This document shows positions 43,480 to 51,116 of a stretch of 64,000 nucleotides of DNA, piece by piece. Numbering within the stretch: the stretch's first letter is position 1; the number at the start of each line of letters is the position of its first letter. A model generated the notes under the pieces. The model was not told the DNA's origin and made no database searches. It worked only from the letters and a program-made list of their open reading frames with translations. Origin of the DNA: Streptomyces lavendofoliae (lineage in GTDB: Bacteria; Actinomycetota; Actinomycetes; Streptomycetales; Streptomycetaceae); the NCBI RefSeq assembly GCF_014649735.1, contig NZ_BMTP01000009.1:1-64000 (forward strand), written 5' to 3'. The translations under genes were made by a program, and so were the position numbers.

Positions 43480-44649
43480 ATGCGCGACGCCGTCATCGTC
43501 GAGGCCGTCCGGACCCCCATCGGCAAGGGGAAGCGGAACGGTGCCCTGGCCGGAACCCACCCCGTCGAGCTGCTCTCCCACACCCTCCGCACACTCGTCG
43601 AGCGCAGCGGGATCGATCCCGCGCTCGTCGACGACGTGATCGGCGGCTGTGTCGACCAGGTCGGCGAGCAGGCCATGAACACCACGCGGTACGCCTGGCT
43701 GGGCGCCGGGCTGCCCGAGTCGGTGCCGGCCACCACCGTCGACCGCCAGTGCGGCTCCTCCCAGCAGGCGACGCACTTCGCCGCGCAGGGCGTGCTGTCG
43801 GGCGCGTACGACATCGCCGTCGCGTGCGGCGTCGAGTCGATGAGCCGCGTCCCCATGTGGTCCAACGTGCCGCCCGGCGCCGACCCCTTCGGCCCCGGTG
43901 TCGCCGCCCGCTACCCCGAGGGCCTGGTCCCGCAGGGCATCAGCGCCGAGCTGATCGCGGCCAAGTGGTCCATCGACCGCACGGCGATGGACGAGTACGC
44001 GGTGACGTCGCACCGGCGCGCCGCCGCCGCCTGGACGGGCGGGCTGTTCGACGCCGAGGTGGCGCCCCTCGCGGACCTCAGCAGCGACGAGTGCGTCCGG
44101 CCCGGCACGACGCCGGAGGTGCTGGCCGGGCTGCGGCCCGCGTACCACGACCCGGCCTTCGCCGAGCGGTTCCCGCAGATCGCCTGGTCCGTCACCGCCG
44201 GCAACGCCAGTCCCGTCAACGACGGGGCGTCGGCCGTGCTGGTCATGTCCGGCGACACCGCCCGGCGGCTGGGTCTCCGGCCGCTCGCCCGGCTGCACAG
44301 CTTCGCCGTCACCGGCTCCGACCCGCTGCTGATGCTGACCGGCGTGATCCCGGCGACCGAGAAGGTGCTGCGCAGGGCCGGACTCCGGCTCGACGACATC
44401 GACCTGTTCGAGGTCAACGAGGCCTTCGCCGCCGTCGTCCTCGCCTGGCAGCAGGAGACCGGCGCCGACCTGGCCCGCGTCAACGTCCACGGCGGGGCGA
44501 TCGCGCTGGGCCACCCGCTGGGCGCCAGCGGCACCCGGCTGACGACGACGCTGGTCCACGCCATGCGTGAACGCGGGGCCCGCTACGGCCTCCAGACGAT
44601 GTGCGAGGCGGGCGGACTGGCCAACGCCCTGGTCCTCGAGGCGCTGTGA
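43480..44649 (+). CDS. Acetyl-CoA C-acyltransferase (thiolase)
   Basis: A 389-residue thiolase. Catalytic residues are Cys91 (DRQCGSSQQA), His345 (GGAIALGHPLGASG) and Cys375 (TMCEAGG), all in place, so it should be active in thiolytic cleavage or condensation. The N-terminus MRDAVIVEAVRTPIGK is standard. GAGGAG precedes ATG 43480. It lies alone, without dehydrogenase or hydratase partners, and is probably controlled by the divergent HxlR gene. Degradative rather than biosynthetic type cannot be settled from the sequence. Confidence 0.93.
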   Translation: MRDAVIVEAVRTPIGKGKRNGALAGTHPVELLSHTLRTLVERSGIDPALVDDVIGGCVDQVGEQAMNTTRYAWLGAGLPESVPATTVDRQCGSSQQATHFAAQGVLSGAYDIAVACGVESMSRVPMWSNVPPGADPFGPGVAARYPEGLVPQGISAELIAAKWSIDRTAMDEYAVTSHRRAAAAWTGGLFDAEVAPLADLSSDECVRPGTTPEVLAGLRPAYHDPAFAERFPQIAWSVTAGNASPVNDGASAVLVMSGDTARRLGLRPLARLHSFAVTGSDPLLMLTGVIPATEKVLRRAGLRLDDIDLFEVNEAFAAVVLAWQQETGADLARVNVHGGAIALGHPLGASGTRLTTTLVHAMRERGARYGLQTMCEAGGLANALVLEAL

Positions 44650-44698
44650 GCGTCACCGGAGCGCTGTGGGGGAGCACCGGCCCCCCGGCCGGCGGTGC

Positions 44699-45406
44699 TC
44701 ACCGGCTGTCGCGCAGGCGGTGCCGCTTGCACCAGGCGACCACCGCCCCGCCCAGCCCGCTCAGCACGATGAACCCCATCGCGAACAGGAAGGCGGGCGA
44801 GGTCGGCGACGCGGCCTCGCTCCCGGCCACCACGTAGGCCGCCGTGTTCGGGATGGACCCCAGCCCCGTCGCCAGCAGGAACGGCGCGTACCCCATCCGC
44901 GACACCGCGGCGCAGTAGTTGGCGGCGGCGAACGGCACCCCCGGGAACAGCCGGATCGCCAGCATCGAACGGAACCCGTGCCGGCTCAACTGGCCGTCAG
45001 CCGCCTCCAGCCAGCGCCCCCGCACCAGCGGCCGCAGCGCGTCCTGGCCCAGCAGCCGGCCGAGCGTGAACGCGATGCCGGCGCCCAGCACCGTCCCGGC
45101 CACCGCCGCCGCGAGCCCCGCCTGCGAGCCGAACAGCGCCCCCGCCGCCAGGTTCAGGATCGGCCGCGGTACGAAGGCGGCGGTGCACAGCCCGTACGCC
45201 AGCGCGAACAGCACCACCGCGCCAGCGCCGCCCACCTGTGGTGGCCAGCCCGCCGCGAGCAGCCGCTGTGGCTCGTACAGCACCACGGTCACCGCGGCGG
45301 ACGCGAGGACGACGAGGAGCAACGACAGCCGCGACCACGGCGACAGAAGGGCGCGGGAGCAGCGGACGGCGAGACCGGCCTGGGGCCTGGTGACGGGGTC
45401 GAGCAT
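44699..45406 (-). CDS. TVP38/TMEM64 family membrane protein
   Basis: 235 residues with five to six membrane helices. The family (SNARE-associated/DedA-like) core is visible: FVPRPILNLAAGALFGSQAG, GRWLEAADGQLSRHGFRSML, RLFPGVPFAAANYCAAVSRM and LGSIPNTAAYVV. The C-terminus is basic. Relatives are thought to be lipid scramblases or undecaprenyl-phosphate flippases. Start ATG 45406. It is separated from thiolase and tuf3 by short noncoding DNA. Confidence 0.88.
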   Translation of the reverse strand: MLDPVTRPQAGLAVRCSRALLSPWSRLSLLLVVLASAAVTVVLYEPQRLLAAGWPPQVGGAGAVVLFALAYGLCTAAFVPRPILNLAAGALFGSQAGLAAAVAGTVLGAGIAFTLGRLLGQDALRPLVRGRWLEAADGQLSRHGFRSMLAIRLFPGVPFAAANYCAAVSRMGYAPFLLATGLGSIPNTAAYVVAGSEAASPTSPAFLFAMGFIVLSGLGGAVVAWCKRHRLRDSR

Positions 45407-45555
45407 CCGGGGAGACTAACCGACATGGCCCGGTGATCGCCGTAACGTCCGCCTCACGCATGCCACAGCGGCCCCGGCGGCCCCATCGGCACCACCCGCC
45501 CCACCCGCGCCGAAATTCGGTCGACGCGGACGGCCGTCTCGGCCATGATCGGCGC

Positions 45556-45657
45556 ATGTTCCGGTACGCCTTCCCCGCAGCGCCGTCCGCAGTCGCGGAC
45601 GCGCCGAAGGCTGCCGTCGCCCCGGCGCTCCTGATCCTCGACGGCGCCCGAAGCTGA
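45556..45657 (+). CDS. Possible 33-residue leader peptide of tuf3
   Basis: MFRYAFPAAPSAVADAPKAA followed by VAPALLILDGARS and TGA. 29 of 33 codons end in G or C. The ATG follows CATGAT by 6 nt, suggesting a leaderless start. The stop codon sits on the first base of the 11-bp hairpin at 45656-45698, so a ribosome finishing this peptide would prevent the hairpin from forming. It could equally be a chance frame in G+C-rich DNA. Confidence 0.4.
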   Translation: MFRYAFPAAPSAVADAPKAAVAPALLILDGARS

Positions 45658-45698
45658 CCCTCCCCCGTTCGTCCGGCGGACCCCGCAGGGGGAGGGTC
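45656..45698 (+). promoter_or_regulatory. Attenuator-like hairpin in the tuf3 leader
   Basis: An 11-bp perfect stem (45656-45666 with 45688-45698). Its 21-nt loop contains GGACCCCGC (45678-45686), which is complementary to GCGGGGTCC (45708-45716). The leader could therefore form a pseudoknot or switch between two hairpins. Confidence 0.55.
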
Positions 45699-45756
45699 GG
45701 CCAGGCCGCGGGGTCCCTCACACGCTTCGAGTTCCGGGAAGGAACCGCCAACAGCC

Positions 45757-46926
45757 ATGCCCAAGACGGCATACGTGCGGACCAAGCCGCACCTCAACAT
45801 CGGCACCATGGGCCACGTCGACCATGGCAAGACCACCCTCACCGCCGCCATCACCAAGGTCCTCAGCGAGCGCGGGACCGGCACGTTCGTGCCGTTCGAC
45901 CGGATCGACCGGGCGCCGGAGGAGGCCCAGCGCGGCATCACCATCAACATCGCGCACGTCGAGTACGAGACCGACACCCGGCACTACGCGCACGTCGACA
46001 TGCCCGGCCACGCCGACTACGTCAAGAACATGGTCACCGGGGCCGCTCAGCTCGACGGGGCGATCCTCGTCGTCTCCGCGCTCGACGGGATCATGCCGCA
46101 GACCGCCGAGCACGTGCTGCTCGCCCGCCAGGTCGGCGTCGACCACATCGTCGTCGCGCTCAACAAGGCCGACGCCGGCGACGAGGAGCTGACCGACCTG
46201 GTCGAGCTGGAGGTCCGGGAGCTGCTGACCGCCCACGGCTACGGCGGCGACGCCGTCCCCGTCGTACGGGTCTCGGGGCTGAAGGCCCTGGAGGGCGACC
46301 CGCGGTGGACCGGTGCCGTCGAGGCGCTGCTCGACGCGGTGGACACCTATGTGCCGATGCCCGTGCGGTACGTGGACGCGCCGTTCCTGATGCCGGTGGA
46401 GAACGTGCTCACCATCACCGGCCGCGGCACGGTCGTCACCGGTGCCGTCGAGCGCGGCACGGTACGGGTCGGCGACCGCGTGGAGGTGCTGGGCGCCGAC
46501 ACGGAGACGGTGGTCACCGGGCTGGAGACCTTCGGCAAGCCGATGGAGTCGGCCCAGGCGGGCGACAACGTGGCGCTGCTGCTGCGCGGGGTCCCGCGCG
46601 ACGCGGTCCGCCGCGGTCACGTCGTGGCGGCTCCCGGGAGCGTCGCGCCGCGCCGCCGCTTCACCGCGCGGGTCTATGTCCTGTCCGGGCGCGAGGGCGG
46701 GCGGACCACGCCGGTCACGACCGGCTACCGGCCGCAGTTCTACATCCGCACCGCGGACGTCGTCGGCGACGTCGACCTCGGCGAGGCGGCCGTCGCGCGC
46801 CCCGGCGACACGGTCACCATGACCGTCGAGCTGGGCCGCGACGTGCCGCTGGAGCCGGGCCTCGGCTTCGCGATCCGCGAGGGCGGCCGTACGGTCGGCG
46901 CCGGCACGGTGACCGAGGTGCTGTGA
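45757..46926 (+). CDS. tuf3: Elongation factor Tu, divergent second type (EF-Tu3)
   Basis: A 389-residue GTPase that carries aminoacyl-tRNA to the ribosome. GHVDHGKT (19-26), RGITI (Thr62), DMPGH with catalytic His85, NKAD (136-139) and SGLK (173-176) are the G motifs. They depart from the canonical DCPGH, NKCD and SALK, showing a divergent paralogue rather than the main EF-Tu. It lies outside the ribosomal protein operon. I recall S. coelicolor tuf3 (SCO1321) as a second EF-Tu induced by amino-acid starvation in a ppGpp-dependent way. Its leader has a possible peptide and hairpins that fit conditional expression. A strong terminator follows. Confidence 0.93.
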   Translation: MPKTAYVRTKPHLNIGTMGHVDHGKTTLTAAITKVLSERGTGTFVPFDRIDRAPEEAQRGITINIAHVEYETDTRHYAHVDMPGHADYVKNMVTGAAQLDGAILVVSALDGIMPQTAEHVLLARQVGVDHIVVALNKADAGDEELTDLVELEVRELLTAHGYGGDAVPVVRVSGLKALEGDPRWTGAVEALLDAVDTYVPMPVRYVDAPFLMPVENVLTITGRGTVVTGAVERGTVRVGDRVEVLGADTETVVTGLETFGKPMESAQAGDNVALLLRGVPRDAVRRGHVVAAPGSVAPRRRFTARVYVLSGREGGRTTPVTTGYRPQFYIRTADVVGDVDLGEAAVARPGDTVTMTVELGRDVPLEPGLGFAIREGGRTVGAGTVTEVL

Positions 46927-46933
46927 GCAGCGC

Positions 46934-46974
46934 CGCCCGCCGCCGCCGGGGGGACGCCCCCGCGGCGGCGGGCG
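46934..46974 (+). terminator. Hairpin terminator after tuf3
   Basis: A 13-bp outer stem (46934-46946 with 46962-46974) with a further five G:C pairs inside, 8 nt after the tuf3 stop. Confidence 0.75.
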
Positions 46975-47103
46975 CGCGCCCGCCCGCCAGGCCGACCGGC
47001 CCGTCCGCGCCGCGCCCCCTCGGGTGCCCGCCGGACGCGCGGGACGGGGCGCCCGCCGCCCGGGCGGGGGGGGGCGTCGTCGCGGGGTGGGCACAATGGG
47101 GCG

Positions 47104-47961
47104 GTGAACGACCCCCGGCCCGAGCCGCTGCCCGTCCTGCGTGCCGTCGATCACGGCACCGCCAAGCTCATGCCCGACGTGGACCGCGACCGGGCGTGGC
47201 TGCTGACGATCGACGGCGCGCCCCAGTCGTACGTCGACCTCGACGACCCGGCGCACCTGGAGTTCGAGTACGCCCGCCGGCTCGCCCACGCCGTGGACTG
47301 CGCGGCGCCCGGGGGTGAGCCGCTCGACGTCGTGCACCTGGGCGGCGGGGCCCTCACCCTGCCGCGCCGGCTGGCCGTCACCCGGTCCGGCTCCCGGCAG
47401 GACGTCGTCGAGGCCGACCGGGGGCTCGTCGCGCTCGTGGCGGAACACCTCCCGCTGCCGCCCGGCAGCGGGATCACCGTGCACGGCGCGGACGCCCGGG
47501 CATGGCTGGAGGCGGCGCCCGCGCGGTCGGCCGACATCGTCGTCGCGGACGTCTTCGGCGGGTCGCGGGTGCCCGCGCACCTGACGTCCCTCGCGTACGC
47601 GCGCGCCGCGGAACGGGTGCTGCGGCCCGGCGGGACCTACGTGGCCAACCTGGCGGACGGCGCCCCCTTCGCGTTCCTCCGCTCCCAGCTGGCCACCTTC
47701 GCCGCCGTGTTCGCGCATCTCGCGCTGATCGCCGAGCCCGCCGTGCTGCGCGGCCGGCGGTTCGGCAACGCCGTGCTCGTCGCCTCGCGGGGGGAGATCG
47801 ACACCGCGCGCCTGGCGCGGCTGGCCGCCGCCGACGCCTTCCCCGCGCGCGTGGAGCACGGCGAGTCGCTGGCCCGGTTCACCGGCGACGCGCGGCCGGT
47901 GCGCGACGAGGACGCCGTCCCGTCACCCGAGCCGCCCGGCGGGACCTTCGGCATCGGATGA
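47104..47961 (+). CDS. Spermidine synthase-like methyltransferase-fold protein
   Basis: A 285-residue protein with the Rossmann fold of aminopropyltransferases. VVHLGGGALTLPRRL is a modified nucleotide-binding loop, VVEADRGLV the acidic residue binding the ribose, GADARAWLEAA and DIVVADVFGGSRVPAHL the active-site strand. It lacks the N-terminal beta-domain of real spermidine synthases. GTG 47104 follows CACAAT by 6 nt (leaderless candidate). The last 39 nt overlap the convergent MFS gene. Polyamine synthesis is not certain. Confidence 0.8.
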   Translation: MNDPRPEPLPVLRAVDHGTAKLMPDVDRDRAWLLTIDGAPQSYVDLDDPAHLEFEYARRLAHAVDCAAPGGEPLDVVHLGGGALTLPRRLAVTRSGSRQDVVEADRGLVALVAEHLPLPPGSGITVHGADARAWLEAAPARSADIVVADVFGGSRVPAHLTSLAYARAAERVLRPGGTYVANLADGAPFAFLRSQLATFAAVFAHLALIAEPAVLRGRRFGNAVLVASRGEIDTARLARLAAADAFPARVEHGESLARFTGDARPVRDEDAVPSPEPPGGTFGIG

Positions 47962-49239
47962 CGGTACGGGGACGGCCGCCTGCGCGGCGACCTCCTTCGT
48001 ACGCCGCGTCAGGTTCCGTACGTCGGGCACCACCAGTACCAGTGCCGTCACCAGCACCACCAGGGCCGCGCAGCCCCACAGCGCCGGCGACCGGCCGAAC
48101 GCGCTCTCCGCCGGTCCCGCCAGCGCCGTCGACAGCGGCAGCATGGCGGTCGAGCCGAACCAGTCGTACGCCGAGACCCGCGACAGCTTGTCCTCCGGGA
48201 TCTCCTGGTGCAACGCGGTCATCCACGCCACACCGAAGATCTCCAGCGAGACGCCGCACACGAACATGGCGGCGATCAGCCCGCCCACCGGCAGCGGCAC
48301 GGCCAGCGCGGCCGACGGCAGCGCCAGCGGGAAGACGCACAGGGTCCCGACCAGAAGCATCCGGCGCGGCTTCCAGCGCATCGCCAGCAAAGCCCCGCCC
48401 ACCGTGCCGACCCCGAACGCCGCGAGCGCCAGGCCCCAGGGCCGCGCCCCGCCGAGTTCTTCCCGGGCGACCAGCGGCCCGTACACCGACTCGGCCGCGC
48501 CGACCACCGCCACCACGACCGAGAACTGGGCGACGATCGCCCAGAGCCAGGGGCGCCCCGCGAACTCCTGCCAGCCCTCGCGCAGGTCGGCCAGCAGCCC
48601 GCCCCCGGGCGGCCGCTCCCGGATGTGGCCGACGTCGAGGAAGGCGCGCAGCGCACCCGCCGCCGCGAACGCCGCCGCGTCGATGGCGAGCACCCAGCCG
48701 GGGCCGAACGCGGCGATCATCGCGCCGCCGAGCGCGGCGCCGCCGATGCCCGCGCCGTTCATGGCCATCCGGAACATGGCGAAGGCGCGGCTGGCCTGTT
48801 CGCCGCTGACGCTGGACATCAGCATGCCCTCGGCGGCCGGGTTGAAGAACGCCTGGCCGGTACCGCACAGGGCGGTGAGCAGCATCATCTGCCACAGCCG
48901 CGGTTCGCCCGCCAGCACCAGGACGGCGAACACCGCCTGGGAGGCGCAGTTGAGGGCGTTGGCCGCGACCATCACCCGGTGGCGGGGGAACCGGTCGGCC
49001 ACCGCCCCGCCTATGAGGAGGAACAGGACGAGGGGCAGGGTGCGGGCCGCGGCCACCAGGCCCACGTCGCCGCCGTCGCCGCCCGTCTCCAGCACCGCGA
49101 AGGCCGCCGCGATCAGGGCGCCGTGGGTGCCCAGGTTGGTGACGATCGCGGCGGCGGTCAGCAGCGTGTAGTTGCGCCCGGCCCACTCGGGGCGCCGGGG
49201 GCGAAGGCCCTTGCGGGGGGCGGCAGCGGGAGTACTCAC
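47923..49239 (-). CDS. MFS transporter (enterobactin-exporter-like family)
   Basis: A 438-residue twelve-helix secondary transporter. GGAVADRFPRHRVMVAANAL is the characteristic loop between helices 2 and 3, and AAAIVTNLGTHGALIAAAFA starts the first helix. The second half has HQEIPEDKLSRVSAYDWFGS, typical of the EntS/antibiotic exporter group. The start is GTG 49239. It is downstream of the PQ-rich membrane protein gene on the same strand (56 nt) and overlaps the spermidine synthase-like gene. The substrate is unknown. Confidence 0.9.
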   Translation of the reverse strand: MSTPAAAPRKGLRPRRPEWAGRNYTLLTAAAIVTNLGTHGALIAAAFAVLETGGDGGDVGLVAAARTLPLVLFLLIGGAVADRFPRHRVMVAANALNCASQAVFAVLVLAGEPRLWQMMLLTALCGTGQAFFNPAAEGMLMSSVSGEQASRAFAMFRMAMNGAGIGGAALGGAMIAAFGPGWVLAIDAAAFAAAGALRAFLDVGHIRERPPGGGLLADLREGWQEFAGRPWLWAIVAQFSVVVAVVGAAESVYGPLVAREELGGARPWGLALAAFGVGTVGGALLAMRWKPRRMLLVGTLCVFPLALPSAALAVPLPVGGLIAAMFVCGVSLEIFGVAWMTALHQEIPEDKLSRVSAYDWFGSTAMLPLSTALAGPAESAFGRSPALWGCAALVVLVTALVLVVPDVRNLTRRTKEVAAQAAVPVPSSDAEGPAGRLG

Positions 49240-49295
49240 TCCCGGACTATCCCCGGCGACCCGCCCTCACGCCAAACCGATATCGGCGCGGACGG

Positions 49296-50393
49296 TCAGG
49301 ACCCGCCGTCGGCCAGCCGGACCGTGGCGAGGATCTTCCGGATGGTGGCGTCCTCCACCTCGTCCGGGATGCCGGCGTTGGCGTAGAGGACCCAGCTGAC
49401 GAAGTCGCCCTTGGCGTTCTTGAAGGAGAAGGCGATGGACTTGCCGTCCGTGTCGCACTTGCCCTCCTTCTTGGTGTTCAGGGCGGTCGCCGTGGCGACG
49501 TGCCCCGTCAGCCCGGACGTGGTGGTGAACGGGGTGGCCTTGGTGACCTTGACCGTTCCCTTGGGCTCGGTCTGCGCGTAGCCGGCCCACACCCAGTTGC
49601 CCGCCTCGTTGTACGCGGCCTCGGCCGTGTTCTTGGCGCCCTGGCCGCCCTTGGTGCCGACCATGGCCAGGCCGTGCTCCTCCTGGCGGCCGTCCTTGTT
49701 GGCGTCCTCGGTGCACCACTTGCTCTTGTACTCGGCCGGGGCGGACATGATGACGACGGAGCTGCCGTCGCCCTTCTTCTCGTCCTCGAACCCGACGCTC
49801 GTGCCCGCGCCGACGACCTCCCAGTCGGCCGGTACGTCGAACTGGGCGCTGCGCTTGGGGTTGTGAACGACCTTCCAGCCCGGAATGCTCGGCTTGGCGG
49901 CCGTGCTGCCGTCGCGCGGGTTGCCGGAGGGGGCCAAAGGGGCCTCGGAGGACTTCGAGACGCTCTTCGAGGGCTTGGGGTCCTGGCCGGCGGTGGTGCT
50001 CTTGTCGTCGTCCTTCAGCACCAGGAACCCGGTGACGCCGGCGGTGACGACGACGGCGGTCGCCGCGACGATCGCGACGAGGGCCGTCTTCCGCTTGTCG
50101 TCGCCGCCGTGGGGCGGCGGTACGGGCGCGCCGGGGGGCTGACCCGGGACGGCGTACTGCTGGACGGTGGGCTGCTGGTACGGGTTGGGCTGCGGGTACC
50201 CGGGGTGACCGGGGTAACCGGGCTGCTGGCCGCCCGGGTCCGTCGGGTAGCCGGGCTGCTGCGGCGGAGCGCTCGGCGGCGGCGGAGTCCCCGGCTGCTG
50301 GTACGGGTTGGGCTGCTGGTACCCCGGCTGCTGGTACGGGTTCTGGTCCTGCGGGTTCTGCTCGCCCCCGGGCGGCTGCTGTCCTGGCCACAT
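49296..50393 (-). CDS. PQ-rich single-pass membrane protein with extracytoplasmic domain
   Basis: 365 residues. A cytoplasmic tail of about 120 residues is made of Pro/Gln/Gly/Tyr repeats (NPYQQPGYQQPNPYQQPG). One membrane helix (TALVAIVAATAVVVTAGVTG) follows, then a Ser/Lys/Pro linker and an extracytoplasmic domain of about 170 residues (SIPGWKVVHNPKRSAQFDVP, WVWAGYAQTEPKGTVKVTKA) of unknown fold. ATG 50393 lies 8 nt after TATGGT and has no ribosome site, so it is probably leaderless. Such proteins are common in Streptomyces. The role is unknown. Confidence 0.8.
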   Translation of the reverse strand: MWPGQQPPGGEQNPQDQNPYQQPGYQQPNPYQQPGTPPPPSAPPQQPGYPTDPGGQQPGYPGHPGYPQPNPYQQPTVQQYAVPGQPPGAPVPPPHGGDDKRKTALVAIVAATAVVVTAGVTGFLVLKDDDKSTTAGQDPKPSKSVSKSSEAPLAPSGNPRDGSTAAKPSIPGWKVVHNPKRSAQFDVPADWEVVGAGTSVGFEDEKKGDGSSVVIMSAPAEYKSKWCTEDANKDGRQEEHGLAMVGTKGGQGAKNTAEAAYNEAGNWVWAGYAQTEPKGTVKVTKATPFTTTSGLTGHVATATALNTKKEGKCDTDGKSIAFSFKNAKGDFVSWVLYANAGIPDEVEDATIRKILATVRLADGGS

Positions 50394-50487
50394 GGCGAGT
50401 AACCATAGAGGGGCGGCGTGACGGGTGCCACGCCCGCCCCCGGCAGGAGGCGTCCGCGCACGCCTTCCCGCCGTTACTACTGCCTGG

Positions 50488-50493
50488 TAACTT
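50488..50493 (+). promoter_or_regulatory. -10 box of a leaderless transcript (DUF4442 gene)
   Basis: TAACTT lies 6 nt before the ATG at 50500; no ribosome site is present. Confidence 0.5.
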
Positions 50494-50499
50494 CGGGGC

Positions 50500-50952
50500 A
50501 TGTCCGAGACCGCGCCGAACATCGGCGACATGCTGCTGGCCACCGTCCCGATGGCCAAGACCCTGAACCTCGAGGTCGTCGAGGCGACCGCCGAGCGGGC
50601 CGTACTCCGCCTCCCCGACCAGGGTGCCTTCCACAACCACGTCGGCGGGCCGCACGCGGGCGCGATGTTCACGCTCGGGGAGTCCGCCAGCGGCGCCATC
50701 GTCATCGGGGCGTTCGGCGACCAGATGAACCGCGCCGTGCCGCTGGCCGTCAAGGCGGAGATCGGCTACAAGAAGCTCGCGATGGGTCCCGTCACCGCGA
50801 CCGCGACGCTCGGCCGCACCAAGGCGGAGGTCGTGGCCGAACTCGACGCCGGGCAGCGCCCCGAGTTCCCGGTGAACATCGCGATCACCCGCGAGGACGG
50901 CGCCGTGACGGGCGAGATGACCATCATCTGGACGCTGCGCCCGCACTCCTGA
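50500..50952 (+). CDS. DUF4442 hotdog-fold thioesterase-like protein
   Basis: A 150-residue single-domain protein of the hotdog fold. GAFHNHVGGPHAGAMFTLGE contains the conserved His and Gly residues and the helix of the family. SASGAIVIGA, PLAVKAEIGYKKLAMGPVTA and a C-terminal EMTIIWTLRPH follow. It fits PaaI-like/DUF4442 acyl-CoA thioesterases. The start ATG 50500 is supported by the -10 box 6 nt upstream. It is divergent from the PQ-rich membrane protein. Substrate acyl-CoA unknown. Confidence 0.85.
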   Translation: MSETAPNIGDMLLATVPMAKTLNLEVVEATAERAVLRLPDQGAFHNHVGGPHAGAMFTLGESASGAIVIGAFGDQMNRAVPLAVKAEIGYKKLAMGPVTATATLGRTKAEVVAELDAGQRPEFPVNIAITREDGAVTGEMTIIWTLRPHS

Positions 50953-51027
50953 ACTCCTGACACGCGGGGCCCCGCGACAGACGAGGCCCCGCGGCCAAGC
51001 GCGCGTGGTCGGACGCGCGCGTGAAGA

Positions 51028-51061
51028 CCGCCCCCGCACCCCTCTTCGGGTGCGGGGGCGG
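51028..51061. terminator. 14-bp hairpin terminator after the DUF4442 gene
   Basis: A perfect 14-bp G+C stem (51028-51041 with 51048-51061) around CTCTTC. Confidence 0.75.
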
Positions 51062-51116
51062 CCGTGTCCCACCGCAGAGCGCACAGATTGCCCGCCGCAG
51101 TGCGCATAGTGCGGCT

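Larger units (their letters stand above)
45407..45756 (+). other. 350-nt leader and intergenic region before tuf3
   Basis: The left half holds no gene. From 45540 it carries a possible leader peptide gene (45556-45657), a long hairpin (45656-45698) and a competing pairing of 45678-45686 with 45708-45716. The ribosome site GGAAGGAA lies 11 nt before the tuf3 ATG. Confidence 0.6.
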
